DNA of 15,015 nucleotides from Hyphomicrobiales bacterium (GCA_027031305.1 JALVRJ010000186.1:1-15015), one strand, 5' to 3'; shown: positions 6,347-13,227, counted from the stretch's first letter. A program made the numbers and translations. Notes: generated by a model not told the origin, from the sequence alone.

Positions 6347-7393
6347 TCAACCGCCCAATGCCCGCCGCACAGCTTCCTCGTCCAGCCCCTTCAGGCCGAT
6401 GACCACCAGCTTCGTCTCGCGTCGCTCTTCGGCGCCAAGGGGGCGGTCGAACCACGCCTCCACCCGAGGTCCCACCGCCTGCACCGCCAGCCGCGCCGGC
6501 TTGCCGCGCAAGGCCGCGAAGCCCTTCAGCCGCAACACCGGGTGCTCGCGCACCACCTCCTCGATGGCCGAAAGCAGCGCCTCGCGGTCGTTCCATTCGC
6601 CCGAGGTCACGGCGAAGCTGATGAATTCGTCATGGTCGTGATCGTCCTCGCCTTCCAGTTCGTGGTGGGTGGGGCGGTTGTCCACGTCGTCCTCGGCGCC
6701 CGCTCCCATCCCCAGCACCACGGCCGGGTCGACGCGCCCGTGCTCGCAGGCGATCACCCGCACCCCGGCGCGCGCTTCAGCGCGAATGCGCTCCAGCAGT
6801 GCGGCGCGCGTGGCTTCGTCCACCAGGTCGGCCTTGTTCAGCACCACCATGTCGGCGGCGCGCAACTGGTCCTCGAACAGTTCGTGCAGCGGGCTTTCAT
6901 GGTCCAGGTTCACGTCGGCCTTGCGCAACGCCTCCACCTTCGCCGGGTCGGCGGCGAACTGCCCCGCCGCCAGCGCCGGCGCGTCGACGACGGTGATCAC
7001 GCCGTCCACCGTGATGCCCGCCCTTATCTCCGGCCAGTTGAAGGCGCGGATGAGCGGCTGCGGCAGGGCCAGCCCCGAGGTTTCGATCACGATGTGATCG
7101 GGGCGCCGCGCGCGCCGCAGCAGTTTCGTCATGGTCGGGATGAATTCGTCGGCCACCGTGCAACAGATGCAGCCATTGGCCAGCTCCACGATGTCCTCCG
7201 CGCCCACCTCCGCCCCGCAGGAGGCGTCGCCGCAGCCCTGCAACAGCTCGCCGTCCACGCCCACGTCGCCGAATTCGTTGACGATGAGCGCGATGCGCCT
7301 GCCATTGGCGTTCTCCAGCAGGTGGCGGATGAGCGTCGTCTTGCCCGCGCCCAGGAAGCCGGTGATGACGGTTGCCGGAATGCGCCGTTGCAT
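6347..7393 (-). CDS. cobW: CobW-type G3E GTPase (cobalamin/metal metallochaperone)
   Basis: A 348-residue P-loop GTPase of the G3E/COG0523 family, metallochaperones for cobalt or zinc. Visible elements are Walker [10 protein letters not shown] (12-20), [13 protein letters not shown] (39-51), the metal-binding NGCICC (73-78), [13 protein letters not shown] (101-113), GTP-specificity NKADL (186-190), a His/Asp-rich linker [15 protein letters not shown] (243-257) and the C-terminal CobW_C domain. The [18 protein letters not shown] and [20 protein letters not shown] stretches and the Cys-containing GCGDASCG insert (53-60) look like classical CobW of aerobic cobalamin pathways rather than zinc-induced paralogues. 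Start ATG 7393 has GGGGGAAG about five bases upstream. It is divergent from cutA. No other cob gene is in the window, so the metal served is inferred. Confidence 0.88.
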   Translation of the reverse strand: MQRRIPATVITGFLGAGKTTLIRHLLENANGRRIALIVNEFGDVGVDGELLQGCGDASCGAEVGAEDIVELANGCICCTVADEFIPTMTKLLRRARRPDHIVIETSGLALPQPLIRAFNWPEIRAGITVDGVITVVDAPALAAGQFAADPAKVEALRKADVNLDHESPLHELFEDQLRAADMVVLNKADLVDEATRAALLERIRAEARAGVRVIACEHGRVDPAVVLGMGAGAEDDVDNRPTHHELEGEDDHDHDEFISFAVTSGEWNDREALLSAIEEVVREHPVLRLKGFAALRGKPARLAVQAVGPRVEAWFDRPLGAEERRETKLVVIGLKGLDEEAVRRALGG

Positions 7394-7432
7394 GGATACT
7401 TCCCCCGTGTTGCCGATGAGGAGATCAAGAAC

Positions 7433-7444
7433 CGGAGGCCTCCG
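7433..7444. promoter_or_regulatory. 12-bp perfect palindrome in the cobW-cutA divergent spacer
   Basis: CGGAGGCCTCCG at 7433-7444 is a perfect dyad about 40 bases upstream of the cobW start and 85 bases upstream of cutA. It is a possible operator, but no known regulator consensus is matched and short GC palindromes arise by chance in this composition. Confidence 0.2.
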
Positions 7445-7529
7445 CCCCGGCGCGAGAAGTGCCATGGATGAACCTCCGGCGCAATCGGCAATCGGACGGC
7501 ATGTCGAATCATGGGAGGAGGAAGGGAGC

Positions 7530-7859
7530 ATGACGGATGTGAAGGCGGTGTTCATCTACACCACGTTGCCCGACGCCAATTCGGCCCGCGAGATGGGCGA
7601 GGCGCTGGTGAAGGAGCGGCTGGCGGCCTGCGTGAACATCTATCCCGCCATGCGATCCATCTACGAGTGGCAGGGGCGGCTGGAGCACGACGAGGAGGTG
7701 GGCATGATCGTCAAGACCGTGCCCGGGCGCGCCGCCGACACGGCCCGGCGCATTGGCGAGCTGCATCCCTACGAGGTGCCGGCCATTCTGCATCTGCCGG
7801 TGACGGAAGCCAACGCCCCCTACCTGGAATGGCTCCGCCAGCAGACGCGGACCGTGTGA
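7530..7859 (+). CDS. cutA: Divalent-cation tolerance protein CutA
   Basis: A 109-residue protein with full family length: MTDVKAVFIYTTLPDANSAREMGEALVKERLAACVNIYPAMRSIYEWQG in outline, then VKTVPGRAADTARRIGELHPYEVPAILHLPV. The ERLAACVNI and HPYEVPAI blocks are diagnostic of CutA1, a small trimeric ferredoxin-like protein. It has been linked in E. coli to copper and divalent-cation tolerance, although its biochemical role is still debated. A very strong ribosome site (GGGAGGAGGAAGGG) ends a few bases before the ATG. It is divergent from cobW with 136 bases between the starts, and convergent with the membrane protein gene that ends at 7997. Confidence 0.93.
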   Translation: MTDVKAVFIYTTLPDANSAREMGEALVKERLAACVNIYPAMRSIYEWQGRLEHDEEVGMIVKTVPGRAADTARRIGELHPYEVPAILHLPVTEANAPYLEWLRQQTRTV

Positions 7860-7893
7860 TACCAGGGTGCATGAGGTCAGATCGCTGCAAGCC

Positions 7894-7957
7894 GCCCCGC
7901 GCCCCCGCCCAGGCCCTTGTTTCTCAACAATTTGGGGGTTGAGCGGGGGCGTGGGGC
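7894..7957. terminator. GC-rich stem-loop between convergent cutA and the copper-cassette end
   Basis: GCCCCGCGCCCCCGC (7894-7908) pairs over all 15 positions (one G-U) with GCGGGGGCGTGGGGC (7943-7957) around a 34-base loop. The loop itself can pair CAAC with GTTG. CTTCTGCCTGGCTTTT follows on the plus strand. Its place directly between two gene ends fits a bidirectional terminator. The right half is part of the dispersed repeat at 7929-7987. Confidence 0.5.
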
Positions 7958-7987
7958 TTCTGCCTGGCTTTTCATGCATTCTGGCAT
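7929..7987 (-). repeat. Dispersed GC-rich 60-bp repeat, copy B (inverted relative to copy A)
   Basis: The reverse complement of this segment aligns with 1777-1836 with about eight substitutions and one indel. It sits a few bases downstream of the stop codon of the membrane protein gene at 7997 and 70 bases after cutA. Confidence 0.75.
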
Positions 7988-7996
7988 GATGCCCGC

Positions 7997-9010
7997 TCAG
8001 TGGAACATCACGAGGTGCGAACGCCAGATGGCGTAAAACGCAGCCAGTCCGAACAGCGCCAGCAACAGCGCCGAGGCCGCCGTCCACCGCCGCAGCCGTT
8101 CGGGCAGGGCCGCGCGCACGCTTTCCGGCATCGGCAGAATGCCCAGGACGAACACCCCCAGCGCCAGGCCACTGCCGAAGAACAGCGGCGCATACAGCGC
8201 GTAGCCGATGAATCCGTATTGCGGCTTGAGGATGCAGAAGGGACAGTGGTGGTTCGGCGTCTCATAGACGTAGGGCGAGATGACCGAGATGATGGCCACG
8301 ATGGCCAGCGGGAAGAACAGCGCCCCCAGCAGGCCATAGACGGCCGCCACCCTCTTGCCCGCGCCTCCGCCGACGCCCCAGACGAGGCCCGCCAGCACCA
8401 GCAGGGCGCTCAGCGCTCCGAACAGCGCGATCAACGTCGGCTTCGCCGGAAAGGTGGAAATATCCGCCTGCACGCCCGATCCCTCCGGCGTGAACAGGCG
8501 CGAGCAACACGAGGTGATGACGTTCGGATCGAGGTTCAGGAAATACAGCCATTCCATCACCCCCGCCGTCACCACCACTGGCGCCAGCGCCAGCAACAGC
8601 CCATATTTGTGGCGGATGAACGGATAATCCTTGCCCAGGTTGTCCGCCGTGTTCATCAGCAGCCACGCCAGCGCGCCGAAGAACACCGCCACCTGCGACA
8701 GGAAGGCCGGCATTCCCCACTGGTTCACGTTCAGCGTGCCCACCGCACACATCGCACCCGTGAACAGCACCGCCATTCGGTCGGCGTTGTGCACGAACAG
8801 GGCCAGCGCCGGCACTTGCAACAGCATGATGAGCATCCACACGGTGGAAACCAGGTGCGTTCCGCGTTCCAGCCGGATCTGCCGCGCATGGCCGCTTTCC
8901 AGGTTCCAGTGGCGCAGCAGATAGGCCGCGAACGGCGCCGCCGCAAGCACCGCGACCATGGTCAGCGTGGCCAGCAGCAACAATGCCATGATGGGCGGGT
9001 CGAAGATCAT
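7997..9010 (-). CDS. Multi-span membrane protein with SCC and HHCPFC motifs, function unknown
   Basis: A 337-residue, strongly hydrophobic inner-membrane protein with about eight or nine predicted helices: roughly 5-32, 53-74, 79-95, 102-121, 137-158, 191-213, 221-248, 268-293 and 310-329. Two cysteine motifs stand out: TSCCSRLF (C168, C169) after the fifth helix and ETPNHHCPFCILK (H254, H255, C256, C259) after the seventh. Both lie in loops that may be on the same membrane face. Such pairs suggest a metal-binding or thiol-redox site, but this is inference. Start ATG 9010 has AAAGG about five bases upstream. It is the last gene of the NosL/ABC cassette, 160 bases after the ATPase gene, with a REP-like palindrome in the gap. 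I do not recognise a named family. Confidence 0.8.
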   Translation of the reverse strand: MIFDPPIMALLLLATLTMVAVLAAAPFAAYLLRHWNLESGHARQIRLERGTHLVSTVWMLIMLLQVPALALFVHNADRMAVLFTGAMCAVGTLNVNQWGMPAFLSQVAVFFGALAWLLMNTADNLGKDYPFIRHKYGLLLALAPVVVTAGVMEWLYFLNLDPNVITSCCSRLFTPEGSGVQADISTFPAKPTLIALFGALSALLVLAGLVWGVGGGAGKRVAAVYGLLGALFFPLAIVAIISVISPYVYETPNHHCPFCILKPQYGFIGYALYAPLFFGSGLALGVFVLGILPMPESVRAALPERLRRWTAASALLLALFGLAAFYAIWRSHLVMFH

Positions 9011-9041
9011 CGCACCTTTCCGCCTGCCGATATTTTCTCGC

Positions 9042-9125
9042 TCGTCACCCCGGCGCAAGCCGGGGTCTCGTGCCGCATGTTCATGGGTATGCCACACGAG
9101 ATTCCGGCTTTCGCCGGAATGACGA
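9042..9125. repeat. REP-like palindrome (VTPAQAGV/IPAFAGMT type)
   Basis: Left arm 9042-9072 carries CACCCCGGCGCAAGCCGGGG plus TCTCGTG. Right arm 9095-9125 carries CACGAG plus ATTCCGGCTTTCGCCGGAAT. Together they make an imperfect but long inverted repeat with a 22-base loop, and a partial unit (GGCCGGAATGACG, 9130-9142) follows. It is the same family as 3812-3896. It lies between the ATPase stop and the start of the membrane protein gene. Confidence 0.88.
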
Positions 9126-9170
9126 GGGAGGCCGGAATGACGTGGGTAACATTTGCGGGAGAAGAGGGCC

Positions 9171-9860
9171 TCATCTCTCCACCTCCGTCACCGATGTGAT
9201 TTTCCCGTCGCGCATTTCCGCCACCACGTCCACCACGTCCGAATCGATGATGCGCGGGTCGTGGGTGGTGATCACCAGCGACTTGCCATCCGCCTTCAAC
9301 ATGCGGATTTCCTCCAGCAGTTGTTCCACCAGCGCCGAATCGAGGTTGGCCGTCGGCTCGTCGGCCAGCACCCATTCCGGATCGTTGATCAGTGCCCGCG
9401 CGATGGCCACGCGCTGCGTCTCGCCACCCGAGAGCAGCTCCACCTTCATGCCCGCCCGGTGTTCCAGCCGCAGGCGCCTCAGCGCCGCCATGGCGCGCTC
9501 GCGCAGCTCCCGGTAGTCCGGCGCCGCCGGATAGGCGGGTAACATCACGTTGTCCACCACGCTCAGGCCCCGGATCAGGTGAAAGCGCTGGAACACGAAC
9601 CCGAATCGCTCGCGGCGCATCTTCGCCATGAAATGCTCCGGCAGGGCGGAGATGATCTCGCCGTCGAGCAATATGCGCCCCGAGGTCGGCCGCGCCAGGC
9701 AGCCGATGAGGCTGAGCAATGTCGTCTTGCCGGAGCCCGACGGCCCTTTCAGCACGGTCACCGCATGATCGGGAATGCGCAAGGTAACGTCGTTCAGCGC
9801 CCGCACCTCGTTGGGCCGGCCCTCGTTGTAGACGCGGCTGACGTTTTCCACCTCGATCAT
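9171..9860 (-). CDS. ABC transporter ATP-binding protein, LolD/MacB type
   Basis: A 229-residue nucleotide-binding subunit. Motifs in order are Walker A GPSGSGKTT (39-47), Q-loop FQRFHLI (90-96), signature LLSGGETQRVAIARAL (142-157), Walker B VLADEPTANLD (164-174) and switch ITTHD (197-201). The type is that of LolD, MacB and FtsE, partners of FtsX-fold permeases. It therefore belongs with the permease at 9874-11022, whose stop lies 13 bases before this ATG. The ribosome site is GGGGGCGAGG. In this class ATP hydrolysis usually drives mechanical work across the envelope rather than solute import. The substrate here is unknown; the NosL-type neighbours suggest a copper-related role. Confidence 0.92.
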   Translation of the reverse strand: MIEVENVSRVYNEGRPNEVRALNDVTLRIPDHAVTVLKGPSGSGKTTLLSLIGCLARPTSGRILLDGEIISALPEHFMAKMRRERFGFVFQRFHLIRGLSVVDNVMLPAYPAAPDYRELRERAMAALRRLRLEHRAGMKVELLSGGETQRVAIARALINDPEWVLADEPTANLDSALVEQLLEEIRMLKADGKSLVITTHDPRIIDSDVVDVVAEMRDGKITSVTEVER

Positions 9861-9873
9861 CGCCTCGCCCCCA

Positions 9874-11022
9874 TCAACGCATGACCACTTCCGGGTCGGT
9901 AATGGCCGCCTTCCACACCGGTACCAGGGTCGCCGCGATGAAGGGCACGATGGTCAGCATCGCCAGCGTCACCAGTTGCAGCCGGTCGATTTGCGGGGTC
10001 AGCGGCGCCTGCGGATAGAGCACCGCCCAGCCCTTCAGCACCGGCGCCAGCACCCCGGCCTGGAAAAGGAATACGTGCGCATAGGCCGCCACCGCGCCGA
10101 TGAGGAAGGCGAACAGCGCCAGCAGCGCCCCTTCCCACAGCTTCATCGCCAGGATGTCCGAGGTGTCCCAGCCCAGCGCCTTCAGGATGCCGATCTCGCG
10201 CCGTTCTTCCGCCGACAGGCCGGAAGCCTTGTCAAAGGCGAAAATGGCGAATGCCGCCAGCGATGCCGCAAGCATCGCCTGCAACACGCCCTCGCGCCAT
10301 GAGAAGACGTTCTCATAGGTGCGCAGGATGTCTTCGCGCGTCACCACCCGCGCGTTGGGCAGGCGCTGGCTTATCTTGTTGGCGATGGTCGCGACCTCGC
10401 GCCGGTTGCGTACTTCCAACGCGATGTCGGTGAAGCCCGCGTCCCGTGGCAGGTTGAAGAATTCGCGGAAATCGGCCTCCGACAGCAACACCAGGTCATG
10501 GGTCAGCAGGGCGGAATCGTCGGAAAGGATGCGCTTCGCCCGCAGCTTGAACAGCTTGCCGTCGGGCCGCAGCAACAGCAGGTTGCGCAGCTTTTCCACC
10601 TCGCGCACCCGGGCCACGCCGGCCCCGACGATGACCTCGCCCGGCGCCACCGCCAGCGACGGGTCGGAGCCGTCCGCCACCATGACCGTGTAGTTGGCGC
10701 CGTTGCCCTGGTCGTAGAAATAGCCCCACAGCCGTCCACGCACATTGCGCGTGCCGCGAATGCCCTTCAGCTTGTCCACCCAGTCCGCCGGCGCCAGAGC
10801 ATGACGCCCCAGCACCAGGTTCTGCACCATCACTTCCGGCGCGAACTTCAGCGCCCGCTTCGCCTCGAAGCGCACCGCGCTGCCGAAGAAGCTGACGCTG
10901 GCCAGCAAGAACACCACCAGGGTGAACACCACCAGCAGCACGAGATTGCGCCACTTGCGCCGCCACATGGCGGCCAGCGTGTAGTCCATGAGATACCGCT
11001 GTCGTGCCAGCCAGTGAAACAT
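9874..11022 (-). CDS. ABC transporter permease, FtsX/MacB fold
   Basis: A 382-residue inner-membrane permease. It has one membrane helix at about 27-49 after a basic N-terminus (MWRRKWRNLVLL), a periplasmic domain of roughly 200 residues, then the FtsX domain with three helices (about 245-268, 290-315 and 350-370). The conserved coupling segment KASGLSAEERREIGILKALGWDTSDI lies between helices two and three; it is characteristic of LolC/E, MacB and FtsX permeases. The ATG (11022) overlaps the upstream stop by one base (TGATG), and GGGGAGAGG lies upstream, so translational coupling is likely. It is not the ABC-2 type (NosY) permease of the classical nos system. Confidence 0.9.
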   Translation of the reverse strand: MFHWLARQRYLMDYTLAAMWRRKWRNLVLLVVFTLVVFLLASVSFFGSAVRFEAKRALKFAPEVMVQNLVLGRHALAPADWVDKLKGIRGTRNVRGRLWGYFYDQGNGANYTVMVADGSDPSLAVAPGEVIVGAGVARVREVEKLRNLLLLRPDGKLFKLRAKRILSDDSALLTHDLVLLSEADFREFFNLPRDAGFTDIALEVRNRREVATIANKISQRLPNARVVTREDILRTYENVFSWREGVLQAMLAASLAAFAIFAFDKASGLSAEERREIGILKALGWDTSDILAMKLWEGALLALFAFLIGAVAAYAHVFLFQAGVLAPVLKGWAVLYPQAPLTPQIDRLQLVTLAMLTIVPFIAATLVPVWKAAITDPEVVMR

Positions 11023-11387
11023 CAGCGCCTCTCCCCATGTGCGGTTTCCACCTTCAGGGTGCCTGTCGCCGGCAGGTGAGGGGGCGGCGAAACGAGCGAC
11101 CCGGCCGGAAAGTGCTCCATCGACAACGGTGCGTCCTGAAACGGCGTGAACAGGTCGGCCATGGCCGGATGCCGGGTGTAACGTGCCTCGGTGAACAGCG
11201 CCAGGTCCGTCAGTCCCAGCGCCCGGGTCAGATACGTGGGTGATCGATCGTCCTGAAGGGGTGCCTTCGCCGCCGTCACCGCCAGCCACGAATGCCCCAG
11301 CGCCGCCACCAGCGCCACGAACAGCAATGCCAGCAGCGACAGCGCCCAGGTGGAGCGGCGGATATGGGGGGCTTCACGCAGGGTCAT
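11022..11387 (-). CDS. Small membrane-anchored periplasmic protein of unknown function
   Basis: A 121-residue protein with a basic N-terminus (MTLREAPHIRRSTW) and one hydrophobic helix at about residues 13-34 (ALSLLALLFVALVAALGHSWLAV). It continues with a probably periplasmic domain of about 85 residues containing TDLALFTEARYTRHPAMADLF and SMEHFPAGSLVSPPP. There are no cysteines. Met and His residues in the exported part could bind metal, but this is not established. The start overlaps the end of the upstream NosL gene by four bases (ATGA) and its stop overlaps the permease start by one base, so it is embedded in the operon. I do not recognise the family. An accessory subunit of the permease is the simplest inference. 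Confidence 0.8.
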   Translation of the reverse strand: MTLREAPHIRRSTWALSLLALLFVALVAALGHSWLAVTAAKAPLQDDRSPTYLTRALGLTDLALFTEARYTRHPAMADLFTPFQDAPLSMEHFPAGSLVSPPPHLPATGTLKVETAHGERR

Positions 11388-11977
11388 TTCAGCTCCTTGC
11401 CGTGCACGATGAACCTGCCGTCGTCCAGTCCTTTCAGCATCGCCATGTCGATATCCTCGAAGCGCACGATGGCCTTGCCACGATGGTCCTTCATGAAGGC
11501 CTTGGCGTCATACATGTCCGGGTGCGGAATCAACTCGTGCCCCATCGGCCCGGTGACGTCCGAACCGATGACGTAGAGCGCCTTGCGCGCGTCGATCATC
11601 TCCACGGAATAATAGGCCGTCACGCCGAAGTCCTTCACCTCCGCTTGCGTGTGGCCATGCTGGTCGTATTTCTTCATGTCCAGCCAGAACTTGAAGGCGT
11701 CCTTCGCCCCGTCGAAATGCGCCACGTGGCCATCCTTGAACACCATGGTGGCCACCCATTCGTGATAGCGCGCCACGAACATGCCGCACACCGGGCAGCG
11801 GTCGTTTTCCTTCGGTGCCGGCAAGTGCAGCACCGGCGCCGTATTCTTGCCTTCCTGCGCCAGCGCCATCTGGCCACACAGGCTGGCCGCGCCCACCGCC
11901 AGGCCAAGCAACAGCCACCGACGCGACAAGCCGGGAGCATGGGTATGAGAACGATGATTGCGCATGGAGCTCGCCAT
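11384..11977 (-). CDS. NosL-like copper chaperone, exported
   Basis: A 197-residue exported protein of the NosL family. It has an N-terminal signal with LSRRWLLLGLAVGAAS (18-32), which resembles both a Tat motif and a lipoprotein-like region, although the following LCG is not a canonical lipobox. The metal motif DRCPVCGMFVARY (59-71) holds the CxxCGM Cu(I) site known from NosL. Further conserved blocks are GHVAHFDGAKDAFKFW (83-98) and AYYSVEMIDARKALYVIGSDVTGPMGHELIP (121-151), typical of NosL C-terminal halves. Start ATG 11977 is used; an ATG at 11965 with GGCGAG upstream is also possible and would not remove the signal. NosL delivers Cu(I) to nitrous oxide reductase in denitrifiers, but no nosZ is in this window. 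Confidence 0.88.
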   Translation of the reverse strand: MASSMRNHRSHTHAPGLSRRWLLLGLAVGAASLCGQMALAQEGKNTAPVLHLPAPKENDRCPVCGMFVARYHEWVATMVFKDGHVAHFDGAKDAFKFWLDMKKYDQHGHTQAEVKDFGVTAYYSVEMIDARKALYVIGSDVTGPMGHELIPHPDMYDAKAFMKDHRGKAIVRFEDIDMAMLKGLDDGRFIVHGKELK

Positions 11978-12059
11978 TGTTCACGTCATTCAGAGAAGGG
12001 AAGGGTGGAGACGCTACAGCGCCCCCACCCATCGAGATGAATGCTCGCGCGATGAAGGT

Positions 12060-12695
12060 CTATTTCATCTTTTCCTTCATCATCTTCATCTTTTTCATCA
12101 TGTGGGCGCGCTTTTCCGCCCGCCGCTTGCGAGACATTGCGCTGTCCTTGCCGAGGTCGCAATAGGCGGCCTGCAAGGCGGCGTCGAAATTCACCACCTC
12201 GCCACCCTGCGCCGCCGCCTTGGCCTTGTCGGAGAAGGCCCACTTGCGGCGCATGGTCATGGTCCCGGGCTTGCCCGGCACCAGGGAATAATAGGCCTTG
12301 TCCACCTCGATGAGCGGCTTGATCTTGGCCTCCGCGCCAGCGTCGCCTACCCAGATCTTCTTCGGCCCGCGATCAAGATTGATGGCGAAGGCCACCGCCA
12401 CGCAACGGATGGAACAGGTGCCCTCCGCCGTGCCATCCTCGTATTGGATGAGATGGCGCGTATGGCTCCACATCTTGCGCGACATGCCGCAATAGGGGCA
12501 GCGCGGGTATTTCTTCAGTTCGTCCTTCGTTGGGTTGTCATCCTTCTTCACCGGCGAGACGACGCCATGCTCCTTCTGCCACTCCCAGGGAGGCGTCATT
12601 TTCATCTTCATGGCCATGCCCGTGCGAGCGCCCGCGGCCAGTGCCAGCGCGCCCAGCGAGGCCGCGCCGAGGAGTTCCCTGCGATCGATCTTCAT
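12060..12695 (-). CDS. NosL-family protein with Tat-like signal and methionine-rich tail
   Basis: A 211-residue exported protein. The N-terminus MKIDRRELLGAASLGALALA fits a twin-arginine signal (RR at 5-6), with cleavage probably near residue 28 (GMA). The mature part begins with Met-rich MKMKM. CPYCGMSRKMWSHTRH (66-81) gives the NosL-type CxxCGM site. GTCSIRCVAVAFAINL (92-107) adds a CxxxC pair, and KPGTMTMRRKWAF (142-154) is a conserved NosL-family block. The C-terminus carries a cluster of Met and Lys (HMMKKMKMMKEKMK, 198-211), suggestive of Cu(I) binding. Start ATG 12695 has AGGAGAAGG just upstream. It is a different subfamily from the protein at 11384-11977, and both are in one operon. 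Confidence 0.85.
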   Translation of the reverse strand: MKIDRRELLGAASLGALALAAGARTGMAMKMKMTPPWEWQKEHGVVSPVKKDDNPTKDELKKYPRCPYCGMSRKMWSHTRHLIQYEDGTAEGTCSIRCVAVAFAINLDRGPKKIWVGDAGAEAKIKPLIEVDKAYYSLVPGKPGTMTMRRKWAFSDKAKAAAQGGEVVNFDAALQAAYCDLGKDSAMSRKRRAEKRAHMMKKMKMMKEKMK

Positions 12696-12725
12696 GAATC
12701 CTTCTCCTGATTGTCCCAATCTCCA

Positions 12726-12756
12726 CTTGCGCGCAAAAAATCAATGGCTTGCGCGC
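12726..12756. promoter_or_regulatory. Paired operator-like repeats upstream of the Tat NosL-like gene
   Basis: CTTGCGCGC occurs at 12726-12734 and again at 12748-12756, a spacing of 22 bases or about two helical turns. The first copy forms part of a perfect palindrome TTGCGCGCAA (12727-12736). A perfect TTGACA on the minus strand (12778-12773) lies upstream. No good -10 box follows at standard spacing, so a regulated or activator-dependent promoter is possible. The matching regulator is not known. Confidence 0.35.
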
Positions 12757-12798
12757 GAAACCGGATTCGCATTGTCAACACGATGAGCGGAAGAGCAA

Positions 12799-13227
12799 TC
12801 AGGCGGGTGGAGCGCGTATGCGCTGGTGTCGGACGAGTGCAAGGGGATTCCGCGTCTGTTGACGCGGCACGGGGATCGTCGCCAGCACCACGTTGGGCGC
12901 GGGCAATACCGGCTCCGCCTGTGGTTGGGCGAAAGGCGAAGCCAGGGGCGAATTGCAAATGGGGCAGTAAACGGAGGCCTTGGCCTGTCCCGCATCCTCC
13001 GTGTTGTCGTTTGCCGCCACGCCGGGAAGGGCTTGCGGGGGCAGCTCCACCAGGCCGCTGGGCGTGCAGATCTGGAATACCCAGCTGTTCGCGTTACCCG
13101 AGCCATTGGCCGCGGCCAGGGGAGCGGCGGCCAGCGCCGCGGTGTGAATGGCGCTGAGCAGCAACGAGGCCAGCAGCGTGTAAACCGCTGCCACGGCCAC
13201 CCATTTCTGCCTGCTCAGCCTGTGCAT
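12799..13227 (-). CDS. DUF2946-type exported protein with Cys motifs
   Basis: A 142-residue protein with an N-terminal signal or anchor (KWVAVAAVYTLLASLLLSAIHTAALAAA, about 8-35) followed by a periplasmic part. ICTPSGLVEL (53-62) and VYCPICNSP (87-94) are the two cysteine-containing motifs typical of DUF2946 proteins. Those proteins are often found next to copper-related genes such as TonB copper receptors or NosL-like genes. The C-terminal part is Pro/Arg-rich and low in recognisable structure. Start ATG 13227 has AAGG about nine bases upstream. It is the first gene of the cassette, 103 bases ahead of the Tat NosL-like gene. Copper binding is inferred from the motifs and neighbours. Confidence 0.72.
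   Translation of the reverse strand: MHRLSRQKWVAVAAVYTLLASLLLSAIHTAALAAAPLAAANGSGNANSWVFQICTPSGLVELPPQALPGVAANDNTEDAGQAKASVYCPICNSPLASPFAQPQAEPVLPAPNVVLATIPVPRQQTRNPLALVRHQRIRAPPA

Noticed and set aside
7394-7529. Cobalamin riboswitch upstream of cobW
   Set aside because: The leader is only about 100 bases and I find no clear B12-box core on the minus strand.
8000-9199. 399-codon plus-strand open frame opposite the polytopic membrane protein
   Set aside because: Shadow of a membrane protein gene (Arg/Gln/His-rich), ending in the PAQAGV/PAFAGMT peptide typical of the REP-like repeat.
7997-13227. Classical nos (nitrous oxide reductase maturation) operon
   Set aside because: NosL-like proteins are present, but there is no NosD beta-helix protein, no ABC-2 NosY permease, and no NosZ or NosR in the window; the permease is FtsX-type.
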